The position numbers and the translations under genes are program-made. The notes beneath the pieces are model-generated. The model made no database searches and was not told the origin of the DNA. It saw nothing but the letters and a program-made list of their open reading frames with translations. Shown in pieces: positions 50,485 to 58,944 of a DNA stretch of 64,000 bases. Source of the DNA: Rhodopseudomonas rhenobacensis (lineage in GTDB: Bacteria > Pseudomonadota > Alphaproteobacteria > Rhizobiales > Xanthobacteraceae); the NCBI RefSeq assembly GCF_014203125.1, contig NZ_JACHIH010000008.1, positions 81,670 through 145,669 on the forward strand, read 5' to 3'. Positions within the stretch are counted from its first letter, which is position 1. The number at the start of each line of letters is the position of its first letter.

Positions 50485-50688
50485 ATGCGACGCGCAACTG
50501 CGGCGAAGACGAAGTCAGCCGATCCACGCCACCCCTGTCCGGTCTGTGATACGCCCACTATTCTGGCTGAAGTTGCGCCGCACCCGTTGCACGCCAATTT
50601 CGACGTGCACGGCTATCTGTGCGAGCGCTGCGGTCCGGTGAAATGCCTGGTGGTGCTGCGGGTGCCGCCGTCCTGCCGGGTGATGTGA
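50485..50688 (+). CDS. Small zinc-ribbon-like protein
   Basis: A 67-residue protein with two CxxC pairs, HPCPVCDTP and YLCERCGPV, that fit a zinc ribbon, plus a C-terminal VLRVPPSCRVM. The ribosome-binding site AGGGAGGA precedes the ATG well. Function unknown; it converges on the quinone reductase gene. Confidence 0.75.
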   Translation: MRRATAAKTKSADPRHPCPVCDTPTILAEVAPHPLHANFDVHGYLCERCGPVKCLVVLRVPPSCRVM

Positions 50689-50720
50689 GGCGCGCCGGAG
50701 CTTGATCGGCCGGCGGTTGT

Positions 50721-51683
50721 TCAACGCGCGGCGATGGTGAACACGGTGCGCTTTCGGCTGTCGTCCGCCGACCAGGCGCGTTCGACGTCGGCCAGCGGCA
50801 CCGGCGTCACCGCGATCTTCAGCCCGATCGGCACCGCGGCGTGCAGCATCTGCCGCACCGCCTCGAACAGCCGATCGAGCGCGATGCTGCCGATCCCGCT
50901 GCCCATCAGTTCGATCGCGGAGGAGCGCAGCACGGCGCCGGGCAGGGCAATGTCTGCGCCGCTCAGCGATCCGATCTGCACGAAGCGGATCGGCACCGCG
51001 TCCTGGCCGAGCTTGGCCGCGGCGATCAGCAGCCGTTCGGCGCTGGTGCCCCACAGATAGTCCAGCACCACGTCGACGCCGTCGGCGAATTGCTGGCTGA
51101 AGGCGGCTTCCATCTCGCGTTGATCGTCGACCAGAGGAATCGTCACGTCGGCGCCGAGCGCCCTGAGCGCCTGCAGCGCCTCGGCATCGCGTCCGGTGGC
51201 GATCACCTTGCCGGCGCCGAGATGTTTGGCGATCTGCACCGCGAGCCGGCCCGAGGTGCCGGTGGCGCCGTTGATCAGCACGGTCTCGCCGGGCTTCAGC
51301 CTGGCGCGTTCTTTCAGCGCCGCCCAGGACGACATGCCGGGATTGGCCAGCGCCGCCGCGGTGACGTCGTCGAGCTCGTCCGGCAGCGCGATGCATTGCG
51401 TCGCCTGCACCACGGTGTGCTCCGCCATGCTGCCGAACGGCGCCCGCGGCAGCACGAAGTACACGCGGCGGCCGTCCTGCAGCCGTCCGACGCCGTCGAT
51501 GCCGACCACCAGCGGATAGCGGCCCGAGGCGCTGTAATGCGTGCCGGCGGCGCGGCCCTTGGCCAGATGGCTCATCGCAGCCGCCGTCACCGTGATGAGG
51601 CTCTCGCCCTCGCCGGGCTGCGGCGCATTGAAATCAGCAAACACCGGCGTTTCGCCGGCGCGCGAAATGACTGCGGCTTTCAT
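50721..51683 (-). CDS. Zinc-independent MDR quinone/alcohol oxidoreductase
   Basis: A 320-residue medium-chain reductase. The N-terminal catalytic domain lacks the zinc ligands, and the NADPH-binding segment reads VLINGATGTSGRLAVQIAKHLGAGKVIAT. It therefore resembles quinone oxidoreductase-type reductases that act on quinones or enones. It is divergent from a MarR-type gene, and an operator-like palindrome lies between them, so it is probably regulated by that MarR protein in response to a phenolic or quinone-like compound. The start at 51683 avoids an upstream ATG that would overlap the operator. Confidence 0.85.
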   Translation of the reverse strand: MKAAVISRAGETPVFADFNAPQPGEGESLITVTAAAMSHLAKGRAAGTHYSASGRYPLVVGIDGVGRLQDGRRVYFVLPRAPFGSMAEHTVVQATQCIALPDELDDVTAAALANPGMSSWAALKERARLKPGETVLINGATGTSGRLAVQIAKHLGAGKVIATGRDAEALQALRALGADVTIPLVDDQREMEAAFSQQFADGVDVVLDYLWGTSAERLLIAAAKLGQDAVPIRFVQIGSLSGADIALPGAVLRSSAIELMGSGIGSIALDRLFEAVRQMLHAAVPIGLKIAVTPVPLADVERAWSADDSRKRTVFTIAAR

Positions 51684-51711
51684 CGGGTTTTCCTTTCGGT
51701 GTGTGCGATTA

Positions 51712-51726
51712 TGTGCATAATGCACA
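51712..51726. promoter_or_regulatory. MarR operator-like palindrome, site 1
   Basis: TGTGCAT-A-ATGCACA is a perfect palindrome between the divergent reductase and MarR genes. A related 13-base sequence occurs at 51762-51774. Confidence 0.65.
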
Positions 51727-51743
51727 CATATCGGAGGGGTGGA

Positions 51744-52229
51744 ATGCCGTCAAGAAAAAATGTGCAAAATACACGTATGTCGAAGCAGCTGCGGGTGCTG
51801 CACGGCGCGCTGCTGGACATCGCCGCGATGATGAACCGGCCGCAGCGCGACGAGTTGCTGATCCGCGCCGCCGGCATTCCGCTCGATCGCGCGCTGTTTC
51901 CGCTGTTGGTGCTGATCGAACGGTTCGGGCCGATCGGGGTGGTGGACCTGGCCGACCGGGTCGGGCGCGACTACACCACGGTGAGCCGTCAGGTCGCCAA
52001 GCTGGAAAGCCTCGGTCTGGTGCTACGCCAGGATAATGCCGAGGACCGCCGGGTGCGCGAGGCGGTGATCACCGCGAAGGGCAAGGCGATGACCGAACTG
52101 GTGGACGGCGCCCGCGAACGGATCGCCCGCGGGGTGTTCGAGAGCTGGGAGCCCCACGAGCTCGACGAACTGGTGCGCCTGATGCGAAAATTCGCCGATG
52201 CGGTGTCGCACGATCCGCCGGCCGACTGA
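51744..52229 (+). CDS. MarR-family transcriptional regulator
   Basis: A 161-residue winged-helix regulator: GVVDLADRVGRDYTTVSRQVAKLESLGLVLRQ is the recognition helix and wing start, and RRVREAVITAKGKAMTELVD continues the wing. Dimerisation helices lie at both ends. The first ATG (51744) has the good site GGAGGGG; a second ATG at 51777 lacks one. It most likely represses itself and the divergent reductase gene through the sites at 51712 and 51762 until it binds a small aromatic or electrophilic ligand. Confidence 0.9.
   Translation: MPSRKNVQNTRMSKQLRVLHGALLDIAAMMNRPQRDELLIRAAGIPLDRALFPLLVLIERFGPIGVVDLADRVGRDYTTVSRQVAKLESLGLVLRQDNAEDRRVREAVITAKGKAMTELVDGARERIARGVFESWEPHELDELVRLMRKFADAVSHDPPAD
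51762..51774. promoter_or_regulatory. MarR operator-like sequence, site 2
   Basis: GTGCAAAATACAC differs from the core of site 1 (GTGCATAATGCAC) at two of 13 positions. It lies in the first codons of the MarR gene. Confidence 0.5.
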
Positions 52230-52282
52230 TCAAACGAATCCGAGCGCGATCGCGCCAGCCGGCCTGCGGCGCGCCAGGCGGT

Positions 52283-52840
52283 CTAGCCCACCTCGGCCAG
52301 CACCTTGCGCAACAGGTCCGCGGCGTTGCGGGCGCCGAGCTTGCGCATGATCTGGGCGCGATGCGCCTCGTAGGTGCGCGGGCTGATATTGAGTTCAGCC
52401 GCGCCTTCCTTGTTGGTCGCGCCGCTGCCGATCAGGTTGAGCACCTCGCGTTCGCGCGGCGTCAGCCGGTGGCGCAGACTGTGACCGCTCGGCGCTTCGC
52501 CGGCGGCGTTGAGGCGGCGCGCCCACCAGGCGCTGGCGCTTTCGCCGTCGGCTTGGCGGGGGACCGCCGCCGCATCGGCGGGCGTTGCCGACCTGGCGCG
52601 CAGGCCTTCGACGAGCGCGCAGACCTGTTGCATTTCGCGCATCGCGTCGTCGAGCAGCGTCCCGGCCAAGGCCGGCGTGATGCCGCAATCGGTGCCGGCT
52701 GCGTTTTTCAGCTCGCGCATGAATACCAGCAAGGCCGCCAGCGGCTCCGCCAGTTGCTGGGCGATCGCCGCATCGGTTTGGCTGGCAGCCGACGGCAGAC
52801 GCGCGGCGCCGCCCGGTAGTTCCTGACGCTTCAACGGCAC
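52283..52840 (-). CDS. LuxR/FixJ-type regulator with a degenerate histidine-kinase-like N-terminus
   Basis: A 185-residue protein ending in a LuxR-type helix-turn-helix (LTPREREVLNLIGSGATNKEGAAELNISPRTYEAHRAQIMRKLGARN). There is no phosphoacceptor receiver domain. The N-terminal half (AIAQQLAEPLAALLVFMREL, then DDAMREMQQVCALVEGLR) has the shape of a histidine-kinase dimerisation helix pair but lacks the His. The GTG at 52840 is chosen because TGGAGG lies 7 bases upstream; an ATG at 52969 has no such site. A perfect 14-base tandem duplication lies 149 bases upstream. Confidence 0.7.
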   Translation of the reverse strand: MPLKRQELPGGAARLPSAASQTDAAIAQQLAEPLAALLVFMRELKNAAGTDCGITPALAGTLLDDAMREMQQVCALVEGLRARSATPADAAAVPRQADGESASAWWARRLNAAGEAPSGHSLRHRLTPREREVLNLIGSGATNKEGAAELNISPRTYEAHRAQIMRKLGARNAADLLRKVLAEVG

Positions 52841-53347
52841 GGCACTGCCTCCAGGATCGCGGGCTTCAGGGACATCGGCGGAATGCCCGGCGCGGCTCCG
52901 CCAATGCTGGTCGAGAGCGGTGTTTTTTTCGATCCGCTGTGCCGTCACATTGCCGGGCTGCATCCTCAACGAGTGTTAACTTTACGCCGCGTACCAATAC
53001 CTGCGTACCAATACCTAGACCTGCCGCCGGCCGGCCGCCGTCAGATGTTCGGTGAACGGCCGACCGCGGCGGATTTCGACCTCGGTGAGATTGGCGAGCG
53101 ACACCCACGGCGCGCGTCGGTTCGGCGCAGGCGGGTCAGAAGCCGCCGCCGGAGGGCAAGCCCGGCGAAAGCTCCGGCCAGCGCGGGCGTCGCCCCCCGT
53201 CACACGGATTTTCGGGGGATATCAATGGTTTGAGCATTGCCAGGAGGGCTTTTGCCGGGCCTTGCCGCTTGCGTCGCCGGCCGGCATCCGTTATCCGATG
53301 GGATGCCTCGCATGCGAGCGGCCGCGGCCGTATTTTGGCTTGGCGTC
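52841..53347. other. Gene-free stretch with a 14-base tandem duplication
   Basis: GCGTACCAATACCT occurs twice without a gap (52989-53016), about 150 bases upstream of the LuxR-type gene. It may be two binding sites for that regulator. Nothing else was recognised in the stretch. Confidence 0.5.
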
Positions 53348-53393
53348 TCGCATGATGCGGAAAAGCGGTGACCGTTTTTCCGAACAAATCATG
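53348..53393. repeat. Degenerate RIME-like palindrome upstream of purA
   Basis: gcatgatgcggaaaagcggt and the right arm tttttccgaacaaatcatgc pair imperfectly. It is related to the copy at 27596 and lies 35 bases before the purA start. Confidence 0.7.
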
Positions 53394-53427
53394 CCTCATG
53401 AGTGGATTTGCAGGGGATTCTTCGGAA

Positions 53428-54720
53428 ATGGCCAACGTGGTCGTGGTCGGCGCCCAGTGGGGCGACGAGGGTAAAGGCAAGATCGTCGATTGGCTTTCAG
53501 AGCAGGCCGATATCGTGGTGCGCTTCCAGGGCGGCCACAATGCCGGGCACACCTTGGTGATCAACGGCAACACCTACAAGCTGGCGCTGCTGCCGTCCGG
53601 CGTGCTGCGGCCGTCGAAGCTGGCGGTGATCGGCAATGGCGTGGTGTTCGACCCGCAGGCGTTCCTCGATGAAGTGAAGAAGCTGCAGGGCCAGGGCGTC
53701 GCGATCTCGCCGGACAATCTGCGGATCGCCGAAAACGTCACGCTGATCCTGCCGCTGCATCGCGAGCTCGACGCTCTGCGCGAAAACGCCAGCAAGGCCA
53801 CCGCGATCGGCACCACCCAGCGCGGCATCGGCCCGGCCTATGAGGACAAGGTCGGCCGCCGCGCCATCCGGCTGATGGACTTGGCCGACCTCGACACCTT
53901 GCCGCCGAAGATCGACCGGCTGCTGGCGCATCACAACGCGCTGCGCCGCGGCTTCAACCTGCCGGAATTCGACGCCGGCAAGATTCTCGAAGAACTCACC
54001 GCCTTCGCGCCGCAATTGTTGCCCTATGCCGAGACGGTGTGGCGGCTGTTGGACATCAAGCGCCGCGAGGGCAAGCGGATTCTGTTCGAGGGCGCGCAGG
54101 GCGCGCTGCTCGACGTCGATCACGGCACCTACCCTTACGTCACCTCGTCCAACACCGTCGCGGCGCAGGCCGCCACCGGCACCGGCATGGGGCCGAGTTC
54201 GGTGGGCTACGTGCTGGGCATCTGCAAGGCCTACACCACCCGGGTCGGCCAGGGGCCGTTCCCGACCGAATTGTTGAACGAGATCGGCGAAGAGATCGGC
54301 CGTCGCGGCAAGGAATTCGGCGTCAACACCGGGCGCAAGCGGCGCTGCGGCTGGTTCGACGCGGTGCTGGTGCGGCAGACCGTGCGCACCTGCGGCATCC
54401 ACGGCCTGGCGCTGACCAAGCTCGACATTCTCGACGGCTTCGATTCGATCGAGGTCTGCGTCGGTTATATGCTCGACGGCAAGGAGATCGACCATCTGCC
54501 GGCCGGCGAGGGCGCGCAGTCTCGCGTCGTGCCGATCTACGAGACCATCGAGGGCTGGAAAGAGCCGACCGCCAATGCCCGGTCGTGGGCGGATCTGCCG
54601 GCGCAGGCCATCAAATACGTCCGGCGGGTCGAGGAACTGGTGGGCTGCCCGATTGCTTTGCTTTCCACCAGCCCGGAACGCGAAGATACTATTCTGGTGC
54701 AGAACCCGTTTGAAGCTTAA
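53428..54720 (+). CDS. purA: Adenylosuccinate synthetase
   Basis: A 430-residue enzyme that joins IMP and aspartate, using GTP, in AMP synthesis. It opens with [20 protein letters not shown] (P-loop) and has GGHNAGHT with catalytic His, [29 protein letters not shown] [17 protein letters not shown], and [14 protein letters not shown] near the C-terminus. The start at 53428 fits the family; the in-frame ATG at 53368 would add 20 residues encoded by the repeat. The following gene is only 36 bases away. Confidence 0.95.
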   Translation: MANVVVVGAQWGDEGKGKIVDWLSEQADIVVRFQGGHNAGHTLVINGNTYKLALLPSGVLRPSKLAVIGNGVVFDPQAFLDEVKKLQGQGVAISPDNLRIAENVTLILPLHRELDALRENASKATAIGTTQRGIGPAYEDKVGRRAIRLMDLADLDTLPPKIDRLLAHHNALRRGFNLPEFDAGKILEELTAFAPQLLPYAETVWRLLDIKRREGKRILFEGAQGALLDVDHGTYPYVTSSNTVAAQAATGTGMGPSSVGYVLGICKAYTTRVGQGPFPTELLNEIGEEIGRRGKEFGVNTGRKRRCGWFDAVLVRQTVRTCGIHGLALTKLDILDGFDSIEVCVGYMLDGKEIDHLPAGEGAQSRVVPIYETIEGWKEPTANARSWADLPAQAIKYVRRVEELVGCPIALLSTSPEREDTILVQNPFEA

Positions 54721-54756
54721 TGGTGTTACCGTAAAGGCGTGCATACTTGAGTCAAA

Positions 54757-56361
54757 ATGGCTGATTACTATCCGCTCATCGCCCGCGCCATCGCCGGACT
54801 GGACCCCAGTGCTCCCGGCGAAAGCCGCCGTGCGCTCTATGAACGGGCCCGCTCGGCGCTGATCGCGCAGCTGCGCGGGGTGCAGCCGCCGCTCAGCGAA
54901 TCCGAGATCACCCGCGAGCGGCTCGCCTTGGAAGAGGCGGTGCGCAAGGTGGAATCCGAGGCGGCGCAGCGCGCCCGCGAGGCCTCGCGCTCCGCCGATC
55001 AGAAGGCCCGCGGCCGCTCGGAGGCGCCGCGCCCCGACGCCCCGCGCCCCGACGCCCCGCGCCCCGACGCCCCGCGCCCCGGCGACAGCCTGCGCGCCGG
55101 CGGCCGCCCCAAATCCGGCGACACGCCGGCCGATACCAAGCCCGGCGAGGACGGCGCGCCGCCGCCGCCGCCGCGGCCCCGCGAAGAATCGCCGCTGCCG
55201 CGCAATCTGCGCGTCGAAATTCCCCGCCCCGGGCAGCCGTCGCCGCTCTCCGCCTATGATGACGTGCCGCCGGGCCCCTCGGGCCGCGACCGGCAGCCGC
55301 CGCCACAACGTGGCCAGGAACGGCCGCCGAGCGCGACCTCGGGGATGCGCGGCTTCCGCGACCTCACCGCCGACGTCGACGATCTCGGCCGCGCCGCCGC
55401 CGAAGCCAACCGCCAGGCCCGCAAGACCTACGCCAACGTCACCTCGCCGTCGCCGGAGTTCGACCGGCTCGAGCCGAGCATGGAGAACCGCGGCGATCCG
55501 GAGCAGCCGTATTCCTACGACGAATCCCCCGACGAGGCGGCGCGCTATCAATCCTCGGTGCGGCCGCGGCCGGAGCCGAAACAAAAGCCGAAGCGGGTCG
55601 TCGGCGCCGCATTCCCGGTGAAGAGCGCGCTGGCGATCGGCGTGGTGCTGGTGCTGATCGGCGCAGCTTTCCTGTGGGGCCCCTCGGCCTGGAGTTCGCT
55701 GCGCGCGATGCTGACGTCGCAGCCCGCGGTGGTCGAAGCGCCGAAGGACGTAGCCCCCACCAGCCGGCCGAAGATCGCCGACCGCGTCGGCCAGCCGTCG
55801 TCGATGGACCAGGTGGCGCCGGTGGCGCAGCGCGTGGTGCTGTATGATGAGGATCCGTCGGACCCGAAGGGCAAGCAATATGTCGGCACGGTGGTGTGGC
55901 GCACCGAGCAGATCAAGGGCAGCGGCGGCAAGCCGGGCGACATCGCGGTGCGCGCCGACGTCGAGATCGCCGAGCGCAAGTTCAAGATGTCGATGTCGTT
56001 CCGCCGCAACACCGACGCCTCGCTGCCGGCCAGCCACACCGCGGAACTGACCTTCGTGCTGCCGGCGGATTTTGCCGGCGGCGGCGTCTCCAACGTGCCG
56101 GGCATCCTGATGAAGTCGAACGAGCAGGCCCGCGGCACGCCACTGGCCGGGCTCGCCGTCAAGGTCACCGACGGCTTCTTCCTGGTGGGATTGAGCAATG
56201 TCGACGCCGACCGCGCCCGCAACCTGCAGCTTCTGAAGGAACGCTCCTGGTTCGACATTCCGCTGGTCTATTCCAACCAGCGCCGCGCCATCATCGCGAT
56301 CGAGAAGGGCTCGCCCGGCGAGCGCGCCTTCTCCGACGCGTTTACATCCTGGGGCGAGTAG
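54757..56361 (+). CDS. Pro-rich single-pass membrane protein downstream of purA
   Basis: A 534-residue protein in four parts: an N-terminal helical region (MADYYPLIARAIAGLDPSAP, residues ~1-90), a disordered Pro/Arg/Asp-rich stretch with APRPD repeats (~90-285), a membrane helix (SALAIGVVLVLIGAAFLWGP, ~289-308), and a C-terminal domain of ~200 residues outside the cytoplasm. That domain begins near VAQRVVLYDEDP and contains KFKMSMSFRRNTD, FVLPADF and FSDAFTSWGE. Function not recognised. Its position just after purA suggests co-transcription. Confidence 0.85.
   Translation: MADYYPLIARAIAGLDPSAPGESRRALYERARSALIAQLRGVQPPLSESEITRERLALEEAVRKVESEAAQRAREASRSADQKARGRSEAPRPDAPRPDAPRPDAPRPGDSLRAGGRPKSGDTPADTKPGEDGAPPPPPRPREESPLPRNLRVEIPRPGQPSPLSAYDDVPPGPSGRDRQPPPQRGQERPPSATSGMRGFRDLTADVDDLGRAAAEANRQARKTYANVTSPSPEFDRLEPSMENRGDPEQPYSYDESPDEAARYQSSVRPRPEPKQKPKRVVGAAFPVKSALAIGVVLVLIGAAFLWGPSAWSSLRAMLTSQPAVVEAPKDVAPTSRPKIADRVGQPSSMDQVAPVAQRVVLYDEDPSDPKGKQYVGTVVWRTEQIKGSGGKPGDIAVRADVEIAERKFKMSMSFRRNTDASLPASHTAELTFVLPADFAGGGVSNVPGILMKSNEQARGTPLAGLAVKVTDGFFLVGLSNVDADRARNLQLLKERSWFDIPLVYSNQRRAIIAIEKGSPGERAFSDAFTSWGE
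55029..55083 (+). repeat. In-frame 15-base tandem repeat
   Basis: About three and a half copies of the unit gccccgcgccccgac encode (APRPD)n in the Pro-rich membrane protein. Perfect repetition suggests recent slippage. Confidence 0.8.
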
Positions 56362-56442
56362 CCTCGCCCGCGAGGGCTGCGGAGCGCGCCGTGTGCGAGC
56401 CGGTGCTGCACCACTGGCCGCTGTTCAAGGCCATTGACCATC

Positions 56443-56611
56443 CGCGTCATGGCCGCGCTCGTCGCGGCCGGGTCCGACATCACTTGAGCTTGTTGGATGC
56501 CGTTGACTCACCGCGTCATGGCCGGGCTCGTCCCGGCCATCCACGAAAAACACGCAAAGCATCGCTTGGAAACGTGGATGGCCGGGACAAGCCCGGCCAT
56601 GACGTGGTGAG
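56443..56611. repeat. Palindromic repeat (gtcatggccgggc family), one partial and one full copy
   Basis: Partial copy 56443-56471 and full copy 56506-56609, whose ends ccgcgtcatggccgggctcg and gggacaagcccggccatgac are inverted. The rest of the 56362-56685 gap holds no recognised gene. Confidence 0.75.
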
Positions 56612-56685
56612 TTTAGTGCCTAATCACCATTGCCGCATTTGCGGAAAGGCCCTGGAGCACGACCGGCTTGTCAGCACACTTGAAC

Positions 56686-56904
56686 CTACGGCGCGCCGCC
56701 GACGCCGGCGGCGACCGCTTGCGAGACCAGGTCACCGGCGTCGGTGACGCCTTCGGCGGCGTTGCGCACGATGGTTTCCGCCATCTTGGCCTTGGTCGCC
56801 GGGGTGCGATGTTCGACCGCGATCTGCTCGACGGCGATGTCGAGCACCTCACGCAGCGTGGCGACATAATCGGCGTCGAATTTCGGCGAGGCGGAAGTGG
56901 TCAT
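56686..56904 (-). CDS. Small conserved-type hypothetical protein
   Basis: A 72-residue helical protein: MTTSASPKFDADYVATLREV, then LDIAVEQIAVEHRTPATKAK and an Ala/Gly-rich end. The start has a good AAGGAG site. The helical pattern (TLREVLDIAVEQIA, AKMAETIVRNAAEGV) and codon use look genuine. Function unknown. Confidence 0.7.
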   Translation of the reverse strand: MTTSASPKFDADYVATLREVLDIAVEQIAVEHRTPATKAKMAETIVRNAAEGVTDAGDLVSQAVAAGVGGAP

Positions 56905-57196
56905 GCGCGGTCTCCTTCAAGTAGGTGGCGCGCGGACCATCGGCGCGCATTGGGGCCGCAGTGAGTCGCGGCGGTGAATGAGCGGTGACACCTTCTGACA
57001 TTGAATTGATGCTGGAATGCTTCGATTCCGGAACGGTTTGTTAACCGGTTGACGCGGCGTTTTCTTTTGACGCGCGACCGCGCGCGGCCACACGTTGCGG
57101 CGCCGCGCTCGCTCCCAGCCCAACGGTAGTCGCGGAGGGGAGAAAAAGGTTCAAGCTCGCAAGCTCATTACCAATGCGTCGAGATCGCGGCGCGGC

Positions 57197-57631
57197 TTAT
57201 TTGCCGACGCCGCGACCGTCAAGCTCGCCGCGGTCGCCGCCGCGCGGCGGCCGATAGCTGATCACCGCGCAGGCGATCGCCAGGATCAGAATCGCGCCGC
57301 TTTCATACAGCAGGTTCTCCGGCGGCTGGTCCTTGCCCTGCAGGATCAACAGCCGCGCCAGCGCGGTGATGGCGATGAACAACGGCAGCGTGATCGGGAT
57401 CTTCTTGCTCTCGTAGTAGACGCCGACCATCGCCAGCACCTCGACATAGATGAACATCAACAGCAGGTCCTTGAGCGCGACGCGCATCCCCAGCGCGGTT
57501 TCGTAGACCTCCTGCGCCATCGCCACCACGGCGAACGCGCCGATCACCACCAGGAAGACGTTTTCCAGCTGCAGGATCACCCGCCGCATCAACGGCACGG
57601 TCTTCGGGGCGGGGGTCGGCATGTCCATCAT
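57197..57631 (-). CDS. PsiE-like phosphate-starvation-inducible membrane protein
   Basis: A 144-residue protein with four hydrophobic segments: LENVFLVVIGAFAVVAMAQE, LLLMFIYVEVLAMVGVYY, TLPLFIAITALARLLIL and GAILILAIACAVISY. The arrangement, including KKIPITLPLFIAITALAR, fits the PsiE family. Function is unknown beyond induction by phosphate starvation in E. coli. The C-terminus is basic and Gly-rich. Confidence 0.75.
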   Translation of the reverse strand: MMDMPTPAPKTVPLMRRVILQLENVFLVVIGAFAVVAMAQEVYETALGMRVALKDLLLMFIYVEVLAMVGVYYESKKIPITLPLFIAITALARLLILQGKDQPPENLLYESGAILILAIACAVISYRPPRGGDRGELDGRGVGK

Positions 57632-57825
57632 CGCTCAAATTCCAATCCTTGCGCCGGGCAAGTCGGCTGGGGCCGTCGAGTGTCGGCTGCGCCGCGAGCC
57701 GGTCACCCGCGCGGCCATAGCGCCCTGTGTGTTTGGTGCCGCGGCAAACCGCAAGGTGACGTTGTGCCGCGCTTTGCGCCGCTGCCGGGCAGGAACGGAC
57801 GGGAGCGGGGCAGCGGTAAAATCCG

Positions 57826-57997
57826 TAGGGCGGATGCGCGGTCGCCCGAATGAGCGCAGCGATATGCGGGAAGGTGAAGCGGTGAGTAGGATGGGTTGAG
57901 CGCAGCGAAACCCATCACGATCAGCGGACGGAATGCGATGGGTTTCGCAAGGGCTCAACCCATCCTACGAGCTACGAGCTCAACCCATCCTACGGGC
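57826..57997. repeat. Palindromic repeats abutting the accessory gene pair
   Basis: 57886-57969 is an inverted repeat with ends gtaggatgggttgagcgcag and gggctcaacccatcctac. Its last ~20 bases are repeated directly at 57977-57996 and run into the stop codon of the 315-aa gene. A related stretch lies at 57826-57870. Confidence 0.7.
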
Positions 57998-58944
57998 TAA
58001 ATCGGCACAGTGTCACCATCTGGCTCTCTCAAAGAAAGCAAGAGGCGCTCCCGGTCAATTTTATCCGTTGAATAGGTGAGTGTGCTCCTTTCGCGTATAC
58101 GTGCAACGTAACGCTTGCCGAGCAACATTTCAGTCTGCTGGGAAAAGTCGGGTGCAAGATGGCCTCGATAATCTCCCGCATTGGGGGCGACAAAATGGAA
58201 TGAACCGCTCCCCAGGTCGCCACCTAGCAGAACGCCAGCCACCTCGATGTCTTCAATCTTTTCATCAGAAGTTGCGTCAATGATTCCAACGATCCTCTCC
58301 ATTCGATTGCGTTCGATGATCTCGCCAAGTTGACGACCGTCGGAGCGAGTCCATCTCACATCAGCTGCAAACCCCCCTTTAAGGTTTGCCTCTGACCATT
58401 CATGAAGACGCTTTACGACGGCGTTTCCTAAATTCTTGGCGACATCCCGAACGTCGTTTTGGTCATGTATACCCATCACTTGGTAAAGGGCATCGATCGA
58501 ATCATCAAAAGTCCCGCTTAACAAATCTCGCGAACCTTGGCGCAGGAGAACTACCCCAAGCGAACCGCTATATGAGTAGCCAAACTCAAGAATGCTTTCT
58601 TCCCAAGCATTGTTTCCGATAGCCATGTTAGATTTGATGCCGTTTCGTTTCGCATCATAGATCTGACTGAAGAGATTTTGATACTTGAGCATCGAAGCTG
58701 AGATGTATGGGAGCGCATAATTATCCGAGGCTTCGGCAACCAGCCGATAGGTACAAACCTCAACGTGGGTGCGCTCCGAGAACTTAAACAACGAATCTTG
58801 ACTTTGCATTGCGACCTTACGCATCGCCGCTAGGTTGAGCTGCAGCGAACGATCATGCGGGGCGCGCGAAATTGCTTCTTCAAGCCTTGATACTAAGGCG
58901 AAGGCTTTCCGGGCGCGCTCAACGACAGATGCGATTTCCGACAT
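57997..58944 (-). CDS. Unrecognised protein, partner of a nucleotidyltransferase-like gene
   Basis: A 315-residue protein with no recognised domain. The N-terminal ~90 residues are helical (VVERARKAFALVSRLEEAIS). The middle has SILEFGYSYSGSLGVVLLRQ and FDDSIDALYQVMGIHDQNDV. The last ~90 (DIEVAGVLLGGDLGSGSFHF, then MLLGKRYVARIRERSTLTYS) look like a small beta domain. The gene is visibly AT-richer than its neighbours (29 of 60 bases G/C in 58681-58740) and overlaps the upstream gene by 26 bases. It is probably horizontally acquired, and an effector role is a guess from pairing. Confidence 0.75.
   Translation of the reverse strand: MSEIASVVERARKAFALVSRLEEAISRAPHDRSLQLNLAAMRKVAMQSQDSLFKFSERTHVEVCTYRLVAEASDNYALPYISASMLKYQNLFSQIYDAKRNGIKSNMAIGNNAWEESILEFGYSYSGSLGVVLLRQGSRDLLSGTFDDSIDALYQVMGIHDQNDVRDVAKNLGNAVVKRLHEWSEANLKGGFAADVRWTRSDGRQLGEIIERNRMERIVGIIDATSDEKIEDIEVAGVLLGGDLGSGSFHFVAPNAGDYRGHLAPDFSQQTEMLLGKRYVARIRERSTLTYSTDKIDRERLLLSLREPDGDTVPI

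Noticed and set aside
55029..55083. Repeat array considered as a CRISPR
   Set aside because: The units are contiguous 15-base repeats without spacers and encode a Pro-rich peptide. No CRISPR array was seen in the window.
53497..56037. An 846-codon reverse-strand frame over purA and the following gene
   Set aside because: Shadow frame with Arg/Gly/His-rich low-complexity translation.
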